The notes below the pieces were generated by a model that worked only from the letters and a program-made list of their open reading frames with translations, was not told where the DNA came from and ran no database searches. Made by a program: the position numbers and the translations under genes. A stretch of 64,000 nt of DNA from Chitinibacter sp046530675 (lineage in GTDB: Bacteria; Pseudomonadota; Gammaproteobacteria; Burkholderiales; Chitinibacteraceae), in the NCBI RefSeq assembly GCF_046530675.1, contig NZ_CP172558.1, forward strand, positions 2,046,001-2,110,000, in the 5' to 3' direction. This document shows, one piece after another, positions 17,971 through 25,623 of this stretch; the first letter of the stretch is position 1; every line of letters starts with the position of its first letter.

Positions 17971-18022
17971 GCAAGGCGCTTGCGATGCCAGTACAAGTAG
18001 TACGGCGAGGCGAAGCAACGAT
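17971..18022. repeat. Dispersed repeat core, copy A
   Basis: A 52-bp stretch shares the pattern AGTACAA, GTACGGCGAGGC, AAG and AACGA with 19214-19270, in the same order and spacing. The 219-bp spacer around it (17953-18171) holds no gene. Confidence 0.5.
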
Positions 18023-18171
18023 GCATGACGTGACGGAGCTTGGCTGCTTGCAGACTTAGCGTAGGCCGTGGCCTCAGGCCAGACTTTTGGTTTAGCACTT
18101 ACGCAGAATACTGGCTAAGCAGGCGCAAAGGGTGGGAAAATGGCGGTCTGTTGATTTAAGCTGACCGACCC

Positions 18172-19173
18172 ATGACGCAAAATACCATTGAACATCTGAT
18201 TGTCCACCAGTTGCACAAAGAGCCCAATGGCCCGGCTCGTGTTGCACTCGGCGCAGCTCCGCTTGCTGTTAACGCGGCTTCGCAACGTCTGATCGATCAT
18301 TTGTGTGAATTGTATGGCACGCGCAATGGCAAGGGCTTTGGCAAATTTGAAGCCGATGACGCAGGCTACGCAATGCCGCAGCTGATTCGTCGCTACGCTG
18401 GCGAGCAAAGCATCGATTTTCTCACCTTGTCACAGCAAATGATGGCCGAATTGCAAACTCGCGCCGAAGCCGAGCCACTTGCCAGCGGCGGCTATGTGCT
18501 GATCGCCCAGGTCAGCAACCCGGCGATGCAATTTCTGTTCGTCGCGCTGATCTCTGAGGTGATTGGCACCGCGATGACTGATGACATGAATGTCGCTGAC
18601 AGCATCCATCTCGATATGGATCATTTGCGCGTTGCCGGTCGGATTGATCTGGGTAGCTGGCAAGCTGGCGGCGAGCGCTATGTCAGCTTCCTGCGTGGTC
18701 GTGGTGATGTCGCAGCGTATTTCAAATTATTCCTCGGCTGCAATGACGTGCATACGCCACTGAAAGAAACGCAAAAGCTGGTCAAAGGGCTGGAAGCGTT
18801 TGCCAATGAGCAGTCTATTGGCGGCAACGAGCGCGATCAATTATTCCAGCGTGCACATAGTTATCTGGATGCCTTGGGCGACGGGCAGGGCGAAGTCGAT
18901 CTCGCTTCGGTTGCCGAGCAGGTTTTTCCTGAAGCGCCAGCCCAGCTGCAAACTGCTTTGCAAAGCGAAGACCTGGGCATTAATGACGGCTTTGTCCCTG
19001 ATCGTCGCGCGATCAAACCGCTGATGCGTTTCAAGGCCAACGGCCCGCAATGGAAGCTCGAATTTGATCGTGCCAGCTTACGCAGCGGTGCGGTAATTTA
19101 TGACAAACACAGCGATACGCTGGTGCTGTCGAATATTCCGGATGATTTGAAAAAAGCGCTGCTATCTCAATAA
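18172..19173 (+). CDS. yejK: Nucleoid-associated protein, YejK/NdpA family
   Basis: 333 residues. The start TQNTIEHLIVHQLHKE and the segments NGKGFGKFEADDAGYAMPQLIRRY and LASGGYVLIAQV are characteristic of the YejK/NdpA family. These proteins bind DNA in the nucleoid of gammaproteobacteria and betaproteobacteria; the detailed role is unknown. The length matches E. coli YejK (335). It is flanked by repeats on both sides and so is probably transcribed alone. Confidence 0.88.
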   Translation: MTQNTIEHLIVHQLHKEPNGPARVALGAAPLAVNAASQRLIDHLCELYGTRNGKGFGKFEADDAGYAMPQLIRRYAGEQSIDFLTLSQQMMAELQTRAEAEPLASGGYVLIAQVSNPAMQFLFVALISEVIGTAMTDDMNVADSIHLDMDHLRVAGRIDLGSWQAGGERYVSFLRGRGDVAAYFKLFLGCNDVHTPLKETQKLVKGLEAFANEQSIGGNERDQLFQRAHSYLDALGDGQGEVDLASVAEQVFPEAPAQLQTALQSEDLGINDGFVPDRRAIKPLMRFKANGPQWKLEFDRASLRSGAVIYDKHSDTLVLSNIPDDLKKALLSQ

Positions 19174-19199
19174 AGCACCGCGTTATACTAAGCGACTGT

Positions 19200-19284
19200 G
19201 CAAAAGTTTCCACGCAAGGCACAAAGCCGAAGATCAGTACAAATCGTACGGCGAGGCAAAGTAACGAAGTGTGGGAACTTTTGC
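19200..19284. repeat. Dispersed repeat, copy B, with inverted ends
   Basis: Imperfect inverted ends GCAAAAGTTTCCACGC (19200-19215) and GTGTGGGAACTTTTGC (19269-19284) enclose the same core as copy A. It lies 26 bases after the yejK stop. Confidence 0.6.
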
Positions 19285-19292
19285 TTAAACAC

Positions 19293-19562
19293 TAGGCTCT
19301 GTTGACGTTTGGTTTGCGAGTCGCGTTTGTGCTGGTTTTGGCCTGAAACAAGGCGCAAAGCCTGATGCATAGTCATTCTATGTGAAGGTTTTGCAACGCA
19401 GTGTCAGGCCAAAAACAGCCAAACCCTCCGGGCTGGGCGCTTTTTGTGACGACTCTACGTTATTGCCTGCTCACATAGAATGACTATGTATCGCAGCCAA
19501 TGCCTTGATTCGTCACAAAAATCGCACAAGCGCGACCGTAAACCAAACGTCAACAGAGCCTA
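19293..19562. mobile_element. 270-bp MITE-like element with perfect 23-bp inverted ends
   Basis: The left end (19293-19315, starting TAGGCTCTGTTGACG) and the right end (19540-19562) are perfect reverse complements, and the match continues imperfectly inwards for about 15 bases. A second pair of perfect 18-bp inverted arms lies inside at 19368-19385 and 19471-19488. Further stems are TTTTGGCCTGA / TCAGGCCAAAA and TTTTTGTGACGA / TCGTCACAAAAA. There is no open reading frame of note and no clear target duplication. It fills most of the 428-bp gap between yejK and the next gene. Confidence 0.7.
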
Positions 19563-19601
19563 ACAAAACTTTCAATAATTCATTGCACAAGGTTGACCTA
19601 C

Positions 19602-20531
19602 ATGTTTGCACGTCTCAGTTCTGCAATTGCTGTGGTTTTATCGGCGGCACTGCTGTTTGCTTGTTCGGCTAATGCAGAAAAACCGGCCAATACCAAGGCC
19701 GTATTATGGAAAATTGAAAATACCAAAAGTGCTCCGTCGTGGGTGTTGGCGACGGTGAATACGCCGGATGGGCACAATGTTGAATTCAAGCCGGAAGTTG
19801 AACCTGCTTTGCAGCAGTCCAAATACATCGGTACTGAATATTACAACGACATGAATTCATCGATTCAGCTGGCTCAGGCCATGCTGAGCAAGGAGCCGGG
19901 ATTGAAAGCCGCGCTGGGGGATGAACGTTACGGAAAATTGCTGCCCTTGCTAGCCGCCCGCGGTTACCCGGAAAAAGTCGCGGCTAAACTGCAATCCTGG
20001 GCTGCGGTGATGCTGTTGTTTACACCGGCGCAAGGCAAGGATAGCGACGGCAAAGAAAACATTCCGATGGATGAATATGTTTTCCAATATGCCACCGAAA
20101 CCAATAAACCTTATTTTGCGATCGAAAGCATTGAGCAGCAGCTTGCTCCTTTTCAAAAAATTCCTGTCAATCATCAGCTTGCCTTGATTGATGGCATGAT
20201 TGGCAATCAGCCTGCTTTACAAGCTGCGCATAAAGAAAACATGCAGGCCTATCTGGCATCCGATATCGAACCGATTGCACCAATGGCACAAATTGAAAAA
20301 ATTGCGCTACCCAAGACTGAGCAAGCCTGGTTTAACACTTGGCGTACCGAGTTCAAAAATCAGCGCAATAAAGTCATTGTCGAACGCCTGAAACCGGCCT
20401 TGAGCAAAGGTGAAGTCTTTTTTACCGTGGGTGCAGATCAACTGAGTGGCAGCGACGGCTTGCTCGTCGCCTTGCGTGCTGCCGGTTATACCGTGTCGCC
20501 TGTGCAGGCTGGCAAGGCTGAAGCAAAATGA
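19602..20531 (+). CDS. TraB/GumN family exported protein
   Basis: 309 residues from ATG 19602 (a TTG nine bases upstream is in frame). The N-terminus is a signal sequence, AIAVVLSAALLFACSANAE; the LFAC could be a poor lipobox. The pattern LWKIENTKSAPSWVLATVN near the start, the central NIPMDEYVFQYATETNKPYFAIESIEQQ and the end EVFFTVGADQLSGSDGLLVALRAAGYTV follow the TraB/GumN (Tiki-like) fold, whose members include putative metalloproteases. Function here is unknown. It overlaps the next gene by ATGA. Confidence 0.78.
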   Translation: MFARLSSAIAVVLSAALLFACSANAEKPANTKAVLWKIENTKSAPSWVLATVNTPDGHNVEFKPEVEPALQQSKYIGTEYYNDMNSSIQLAQAMLSKEPGLKAALGDERYGKLLPLLAARGYPEKVAAKLQSWAAVMLLFTPAQGKDSDGKENIPMDEYVFQYATETNKPYFAIESIEQQLAPFQKIPVNHQLALIDGMIGNQPALQAAHKENMQAYLASDIEPIAPMAQIEKIALPKTEQAWFNTWRTEFKNQRNKVIVERLKPALSKGEVFFTVGADQLSGSDGLLVALRAAGYTVSPVQAGKAEAK

Positions 20532-21577
20532 AATATGTCCAGCTTGGTCGTAGTGATTTGCGGGTATCGCGGATCTGTCTTGGAACAATGACTTTTGGCG
20601 AGCAGAACTCCGAAGCCGATGCGCATGCCCAACTTGATTATGCAGTCGGGCAGGGAATTAATTTCATCGATACCGCCGAAATGTATCCGGTTCCGGCGAA
20701 GGCCGAAACTCAGGGGCTGACCGAGCAATACGTCGGCAGCTGGCTAAAAAACTGGTTGAAGAAGCAGTCGCGGGATCAGCTCGTGATCGCGAGTAAGGTT
20801 TCAGGCCCCAATCGCGGCATGGCGTGGATACGCGGTGGTCCGCAATTTACCCGCGAACAAATCATTGCTGCTTGCGAAGAGAGCCTGAAACGGCTGAACA
20901 CCGATTACCTTGATCTGTATCAGCTGCACTGGCCGGCGCGCCATGTGCCGATGTTTGGCCAGAGCTATTACGATCCTGCGCAAGAGCCTGAATATACACC
21001 CGATGTCTACGAGCAGCTTGCCGCGCTCGATGCGCTGGTTCGCGCTGGCAAAGTGCGCCAGATAGGTCTATCGAATGAAACTTCGTGGGGCGTGTCGGAG
21101 TTCATCAAAATCGCCGAGCGCGAACAACTGCCGCTGATCCGGAGTATCCAGAATGTCTGCAATCTGATTAACCGCAGTTATGAATCGGGTCTGGCTGAAA
21201 CTTGCCATCGCGAACAAATCAGCCTGCTCGCGTATAGTCCGCTGGCTTTTGGTCTGTTATCGGGCAAATATGTTGAAAACCCGACTTGTGACGGGCGGAT
21301 GACGCGGTTTAGCAATTTCGGCGCTCGCTACCTTAAACCGCAAGTTCCGCTGGCCGTTGCCGCCTATCACCAGCTGGCCAAGGGCTACGGCTTGAGTTGC
21401 GCACAAATGGCGCTTGCTTGGCTAGATAGCCGCTGGTATGTCGCCAGCACGATCATCGGCGCGACGACACTGGCGCAACTGAGCGAAAATATCGCTGCAC
21501 ACAATTTGATATTGAGCGACGACATTTTGCAGCAGATAGAAGAAATTCACCGCAACTGCCCAAGTCCAGCGCAGTGA
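20528..21577 (+). CDS. tas: NADPH-dependent aldo-keto reductase, Tas type
   Basis: 349 residues. The aldo-keto reductase signatures are visible: LGTMTFGEQN, FIDTAEMYPVP (catalytic Asp and Tyr), VIASKVSGPNRGM (catalytic Lys), LYQLHWPARHVP (catalytic His) and IGLSNETSWGV. The ETQGLTEQYVGSWL insertion and the C-terminal IIGATTLAQLSENI match E. coli Tas closely. The physiological substrate is unknown. The start overlaps the upstream stop (ATGA), and its stop overlaps the downstream GTG, so three genes form one translation-coupled set. Confidence 0.87.
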   Translation: MKYVQLGRSDLRVSRICLGTMTFGEQNSEADAHAQLDYAVGQGINFIDTAEMYPVPAKAETQGLTEQYVGSWLKNWLKKQSRDQLVIASKVSGPNRGMAWIRGGPQFTREQIIAACEESLKRLNTDYLDLYQLHWPARHVPMFGQSYYDPAQEPEYTPDVYEQLAALDALVRAGKVRQIGLSNETSWGVSEFIKIAEREQLPLIRSIQNVCNLINRSYESGLAETCHREQISLLAYSPLAFGLLSGKYVENPTCDGRMTRFSNFGARYLKPQVPLAVAAYHQLAKGYGLSCAQMALAWLDSRWYVASTIIGATTLAQLSENIAAHNLILSDDILQQIEEIHRNCPSPAQ

Positions 21578-22503
21578 GAGTGGGAGTCAATAGCTTGGGT
21601 ATGCTCCGTAATGTCTTGTTGGGATGTGCCGCATCGCTGATGATGCCTGCGTGGGGTGGTGAAATTGAGCCCAGGGCTTATGCCAATGCGCCGGTTGACG
21701 TCAATTTCTTCGTCGCCGGTGCAATTTATTCCGATGGTGCGCTGGCCAATTCGGCCGCGTCGCCTTTGAAAGATTCGCAGCTGAAAGTCAATACCGAAGT
21801 GCTGGCTTATGCGCGTACGCTTGATGTGTGGGGCAAATCGGCCAAGTTTGACGCGATTTTGCCTTATTCGCATTTGTCGGGAACTGCGATGGTCGCCGGG
21901 CAGCCACGCGAGCGGAATGTGGCCGGTTTTAACGACCCGCTGATGCGTTTATCGGTCAATCTGTATGGTGCGCCAGCGCTGTCATTGCCGGATTTTCGCA
22001 GCTATCAGCAAGATCTGATTGTCGGTGCCAGCGTTCAGTTGTCAGCACCGCTGGGGCAATATGATTCAAGCAAGCTGGTCAATCTGGGCAATAACCGCTG
22101 GTTTGTTAAACCCGAAATCGGCGTTTCCAAGGCCATGGGCGATTTCACGCTGGAGCTGTCTGCTGCGGCGTTTTTTTTCAGCCGGAATGATGACTATTTT
22201 GGTGGTAAAACGCTGAAACAAGACCCGATTTATACCGCGCAATTGCATGGGACCTATCATTTCAGTAATGGTATCTGGTTCAGTCTGAGCAGCGCCTATG
22301 ATCATGGTGGCGATACTTTCGTCAACGGCGTTTCATCAGATAATCAGAGCGATAACTGGCGGCTGGGTGCGACGCTGTCGCTGCCGATCAATAAAAACAA
22401 TTCCTTGAAAATTTACGGCTCCAACGGCCTGGTCACCCGGCGCGGTACCGATTTTGACCTGTTTGGTCTCTTGTATATGTACCGCTGGGGTGGCGGGCTA
22501 TAA
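21574..22503 (+). CDS. Outer-membrane transporter-like protein (MetA phenol-pathway family)
   Basis: 309 residues from GTG 21574, which overlaps the tas stop; ATG 21601 gives a cleaner signal peptide (MLRNVLLGCAASLMMPAWG). The mature part begins EIEPRAYANAPVDVNFF and is rich in alternating beta segments, ending in a short aromatic strand (LLYMYRWGGGL), as in outer-membrane barrels. The order of motifs fits the family described as transporters in meta-pathway phenol degradation (pfam13557). What it moves is unknown. Confidence 0.72.
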   Translation: MRVGVNSLGMLRNVLLGCAASLMMPAWGGEIEPRAYANAPVDVNFFVAGAIYSDGALANSAASPLKDSQLKVNTEVLAYARTLDVWGKSAKFDAILPYSHLSGTAMVAGQPRERNVAGFNDPLMRLSVNLYGAPALSLPDFRSYQQDLIVGASVQLSAPLGQYDSSKLVNLGNNRWFVKPEIGVSKAMGDFTLELSAAAFFFSRNDDYFGGKTLKQDPIYTAQLHGTYHFSNGIWFSLSSAYDHGGDTFVNGVSSDNQSDNWRLGATLSLPINKNNSLKIYGSNGLVTRRGTDFDLFGLLYMYRWGGGL

Positions 22504-22547
22504 GACCTGAGGGTCTTTTGGCTCATGCTCCCACTTGCCAAGCCATC

Positions 22548-22582
22548 AGTCTCATTCCTTGCGTAGAATGAGACTCAATTTT
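22548..22582 (+). terminator. Terminator/attenuator hairpin
   Basis: 10-bp perfect stem AGTCTCATTC / GAATGAGACT followed by CAATTTT. It lies between the transporter-like gene and the DUF2946 gene. A smaller AGACC / GGTCT stem occurs right at the stop codon (22503). Confidence 0.65.
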
Positions 22583-22597
22583 ACTTGAAAAGTTTTC

Positions 22598-22975
22598 ATG
22601 CGATTACGCCAATTCCGAACTGCAAACAGTGTATGCATTGCCATTTTGGCGCTCTGCATGCAATTGCTATTGCCGTTTGCGCATGCCTTGCCATCGCGTG
22701 CCGATCCGGGGCTAGTTTCGCTGACGCTGTGTAGCGTTAAACAAAAAACCTCGCCAGCAGAGCAGCACGTTCCTGTTGTCAAAAGCATGATGCAATGCCC
22801 GGTGTGCATTGCGAGTGCCAACCTTTATCTGACGCTACAGCCCGCGCTGGTGGTTTTGCCTTCTGTTCATGCGGATCCCGGTTTGCTCCGACTGAGGTGG
22901 AACGATGGTTTCTTTATCCCGACTCCCATATATACCCTCCCCAGGAGTCATGCGCCACCCATTGAATTAGCTTAA
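22598..22975 (+). CDS. DUF2946-like exported protein with CPVC motif
   Basis: 125 residues. A hydrophobic N-terminus (SVCIAILALCMQLLLPFAHA) acts as signal or anchor. The centre has MMQCPVCIASANL, a CxxC motif typical of DUF2946 proteins, which often sit beside TonB-dependent receptors and PepSY proteins in metal-uptake loci. A PepSY membrane protein follows here, but no receptor gene is present. Family assignment is from the overall pattern only. Confidence 0.6.
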   Translation: MRLRQFRTANSVCIAILALCMQLLLPFAHALPSRADPGLVSLTLCSVKQKTSPAEQHVPVVKSMMQCPVCIASANLYLTLQPALVVLPSVHADPGLLRLRWNDGFFIPTPIYTLPRSHAPPIELA

Positions 22976-23184
22976 TCACAGAGCTATACCCTTTGTTCTG
23001 TGCTTTTGCCTGACAGGCTGAATTTGCTGATCAGGTTTGTTAAAGCGCGATTCAATTGTCAACCATCTGCCCTGATGCCGTGTTCGGCTGCTCAGCATAA
23101 CGCTGGCGGTTTTCCTGTCTCTCCGGCCGTGCGATGGTTGACGCGCAATATATTAAAGCTGCCCTGCAGGGCGCTGGAGATCTC

Positions 23185-24549
23185 ATGTCTGTTTCTGCTA
23201 CACCCCGCTTTTATGCGCTGGTCTGGCGCTGGCATTTCTATGCCGGTTTGCTGGTCATTCCCGTCATGCTGATGCTGGCCATCACCGGCAGTATCTACTT
23301 ATTCAAACCCCAGCTTGATGCGTTGATGTACCCCCACCTGATGCAAGTAAGGCCTGCTCAACATCGCGTCAGTGCTGATGCGATGCAGGCCGGGATTGCG
23401 GCGCAATATCCTGCCATGACGTTGAAAAAATACCTTCCGCCGCCTGCGACTGATCGCAGCGCCCAGTTTCAAATTGCTTTGGCCGATGGTGCGTCACGGA
23501 CTGTCTTTGTTGATCCTTATCGCAATGTGATTCTGGGCGTACAAGATCCGGATTGGACTTTGCAGGGCGCTGCAGTCTTGCTGCATGGCGAGCTGATGAT
23601 GGGGACTTGGGGCGATTTGCTGGTTGAATTGTCGGCGAGCTGGGCCGTGCTACTGGTCATTTCTGGCCTTTACATGTGGTGGCCGAGGAAACAGGGACGC
23701 TGGGGTGTTTTTCTGCCCCGCTTGCGAGCGGGGAAACGTGTTTTCTGGCGCGACTTGCACGTCGTCGGTGGATTCTGGTCATCGGTGCTACTGCTATTTT
23801 TGTTGCTCACCGGTTTGCCCTGGACCGGATTCTGGGGGGAGAAATTCGCCAATGTCTGGGGACAGTATCCAGTCCATTTATGGGATCAACCACCAGCATC
23901 CACTCAGTCAGCTCGCGTGTTGAATACGACCTTGGATAAAACCGTGCCGTGGGCGCTTGAGCCAGTGCCTCTGCCAGAAAGTGATGCACATGCCCACCAT
24001 CAGGCAGCCTCTGCAGGCGTGGTAAACCCTCGTTTCACGCTGGCGCAGGTAGAAACACTGGCCGTCAAACTGGGACTGCTCGCGGCGTATACGATCACCG
24101 CGCCAAAAGGGGATACCGGCGTTTATACACTGGCGGCTTTAGTTGATGATCCTGCCTTGCAGCGCACTTATCATGTCGATCAATACTCGGGGCGTGTGCT
24201 GGCAAAAATTGCTTATGCCGATTACGGTTTGATCCCCAAAACGGTGGAATATGGGATTTCGATTCATGAGGGCAAATTGTTCGGTCTTGCCAATCAATTG
24301 CTGATGCTGTCAGTGTGCTTGATGCTGATGATGACGTGTATTACCGGCATCGTGATGTGGTGGAAACGCCGCCCGACTGGCGAGCTGGGGGCCCCGAAAA
24401 CACCCCTCAGTATTCTGCGCTGGAAAAAGGGCCTTGCTGTGCTGGTCGGCATGGCCTTGTTTTTGCCGACGGTGCTCGCGTCTATCATTGTGCTGATGCT
24501 GCTCGATTGGGCTGTGCTCAAGCGTTGGAGTAAGGTCGCGGCAAGTTGA
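23185..24549 (+). CDS. PepSY-associated transmembrane protein
   Basis: 454 residues from ATG 23185 (GGAGA four bases before it; the longer frame from 23134 has no ribosome site). The first helix region, FYALVWRWHFYAGLLVIPVMLMLAITGSIYLF, is the hallmark of PepSY_TM proteins such as PiuB. Three further membrane segments are seen around 155-175, 195-215 and 385-405, plus a final helix at the C-terminus. A His-rich stretch (DAHAHHQAAS) lies in the periplasmic part. These proteins are linked to iron-siderophore or flavin-dependent ferric reduction; role here inferred. Confidence 0.83.
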   Translation: MSVSATPRFYALVWRWHFYAGLLVIPVMLMLAITGSIYLFKPQLDALMYPHLMQVRPAQHRVSADAMQAGIAAQYPAMTLKKYLPPPATDRSAQFQIALADGASRTVFVDPYRNVILGVQDPDWTLQGAAVLLHGELMMGTWGDLLVELSASWAVLLVISGLYMWWPRKQGRWGVFLPRLRAGKRVFWRDLHVVGGFWSSVLLLFLLLTGLPWTGFWGEKFANVWGQYPVHLWDQPPASTQSARVLNTTLDKTVPWALEPVPLPESDAHAHHQAASAGVVNPRFTLAQVETLAVKLGLLAAYTITAPKGDTGVYTLAALVDDPALQRTYHVDQYSGRVLAKIAYADYGLIPKTVEYGISIHEGKLFGLANQLLMLSVCLMLMMTCITGIVMWWKRRPTGELGAPKTPLSILRWKKGLAVLVGMALFLPTVLASIIVLMLLDWAVLKRWSKVAAS

Positions 24550-24597
24550 ACGTGTCATTTTGATCAATCGAGCCCTCTTTCTGCCTATCCGGTGAGC

Positions 24598-25623
24598 TTA
24601 GGTCGAAGGAGGGACTCCAATCATCTCCGGCTCGCCGGTTTTGGCAATATCGCTTTCTTCCCATTTATTTTTGAGCAAAATGATACGGTCCAAATTGGCA
24701 ATAAAGGTCTCAACCAGTTGCGGGTCAAAATGCGTTCCTGCGTTGCGCTGAATCTCCGTCACCGCAGCATCAATGCTCCAGGCCTGCTTGTAGGGGCGTT
24801 TGCTGGTCAAGGCATCAAACACGTCGGCCAAGGCCACAATGCGGCCGGATTCTGGAATTTGTTTGCCAACCAGTCCTTGCGGGTAACCGCTTCCATCCCA
24901 CTTTTCGTGATGCGTCAGCGCAATTTCGGCGGCCATGGCAAACAAGGCTGAATGACCACGGCTCAATATCATTTGTCCAATCCGGGCATGGGTTTTCATG
25001 ATTTCCCACTCATCGCGATCAAGCTGTCTTGGCGCTTTAAGGATATTGTCGGGAATCCCGATCTTGCCGGTATCGTGCATCGGAGCGGCCAGTTCGATAC
25101 GTTCGGCCATTTCTTCGTCCCAGCCAATTGCACGCGCCAAAATGCCGCAGTAAGCGGCCATACGCCAGATATGCAGACCCGTGTCATTGTCGTTGTAGTG
25201 CCCGGCCATGCCCATCATATAGATCGTTTCACGCTGGCTGTCTTCCAGCGTTCTGGCTCGTACCAGCGATAAATGGGTTTGCACCCGACGCAGAACGATA
25301 GGGCCTGAAATGGGTTTTTGAATATAGTCGACAGCGCCCACATCAAAACCGCGTGCCTCGTCTTCGTATTCGCACATTGCGGTGATGAAAATCACCGGGA
25401 TGTCACAGGTTTCAATTTGCTGTTTGAGCTTGGCGCAAACTTCATACCCATCCATGCCCGGCATCATGATATCGAGCAAAATCATGTCGGGTCGATGTCG
25501 TGTTGCCGCTTCCAGTGCCTTCTGGCCATCGGTTGCAAAATAAAGCTGGAAATGGCTGCGTAATATTTGCCGCAACACCTGAAGATTATTGGGTTCGTCA
25601 TCAACAACGAGTATTTTTTTCAT
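24598..25623 (-). CDS. Response regulator with HD-GYP cyclic-di-GMP phosphodiesterase domain
   Basis: 341 residues. The receiver domain (1-120) has the phosphoacceptor Asp51 in MILLDIMMPGMDG. The HD-GYP domain follows, with the metal-binding HD at 183-184 (PMHDTGKIGIPD) and THHEKWDGSGYPQGL at about 238-252, the intact HD-GYP signature. It should hydrolyse cyclic-di-GMP when activated. The ATG overlaps the stop codon of the upstream hybrid kinase gene (ATGA), so the kinase is the likely phosphodonor. Confidence 0.92.
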   Translation of the reverse strand: MKKILVVDDEPNNLQVLRQILRSHFQLYFATDGQKALEAATRHRPDMILLDIMMPGMDGYEVCAKLKQQIETCDIPVIFITAMCEYEDEARGFDVGAVDYIQKPISGPIVLRRVQTHLSLVRARTLEDSQRETIYMMGMAGHYNDNDTGLHIWRMAAYCGILARAIGWDEEMAERIELAAPMHDTGKIGIPDNILKAPRQLDRDEWEIMKTHARIGQMILSRGHSALFAMAAEIALTHHEKWDGSGYPQGLVGKQIPESGRIVALADVFDALTSKRPYKQAWSIDAAVTEIQRNAGTHFDPQLVETFIANLDRIILLKNKWEESDIAKTGEPEMIGVPPST

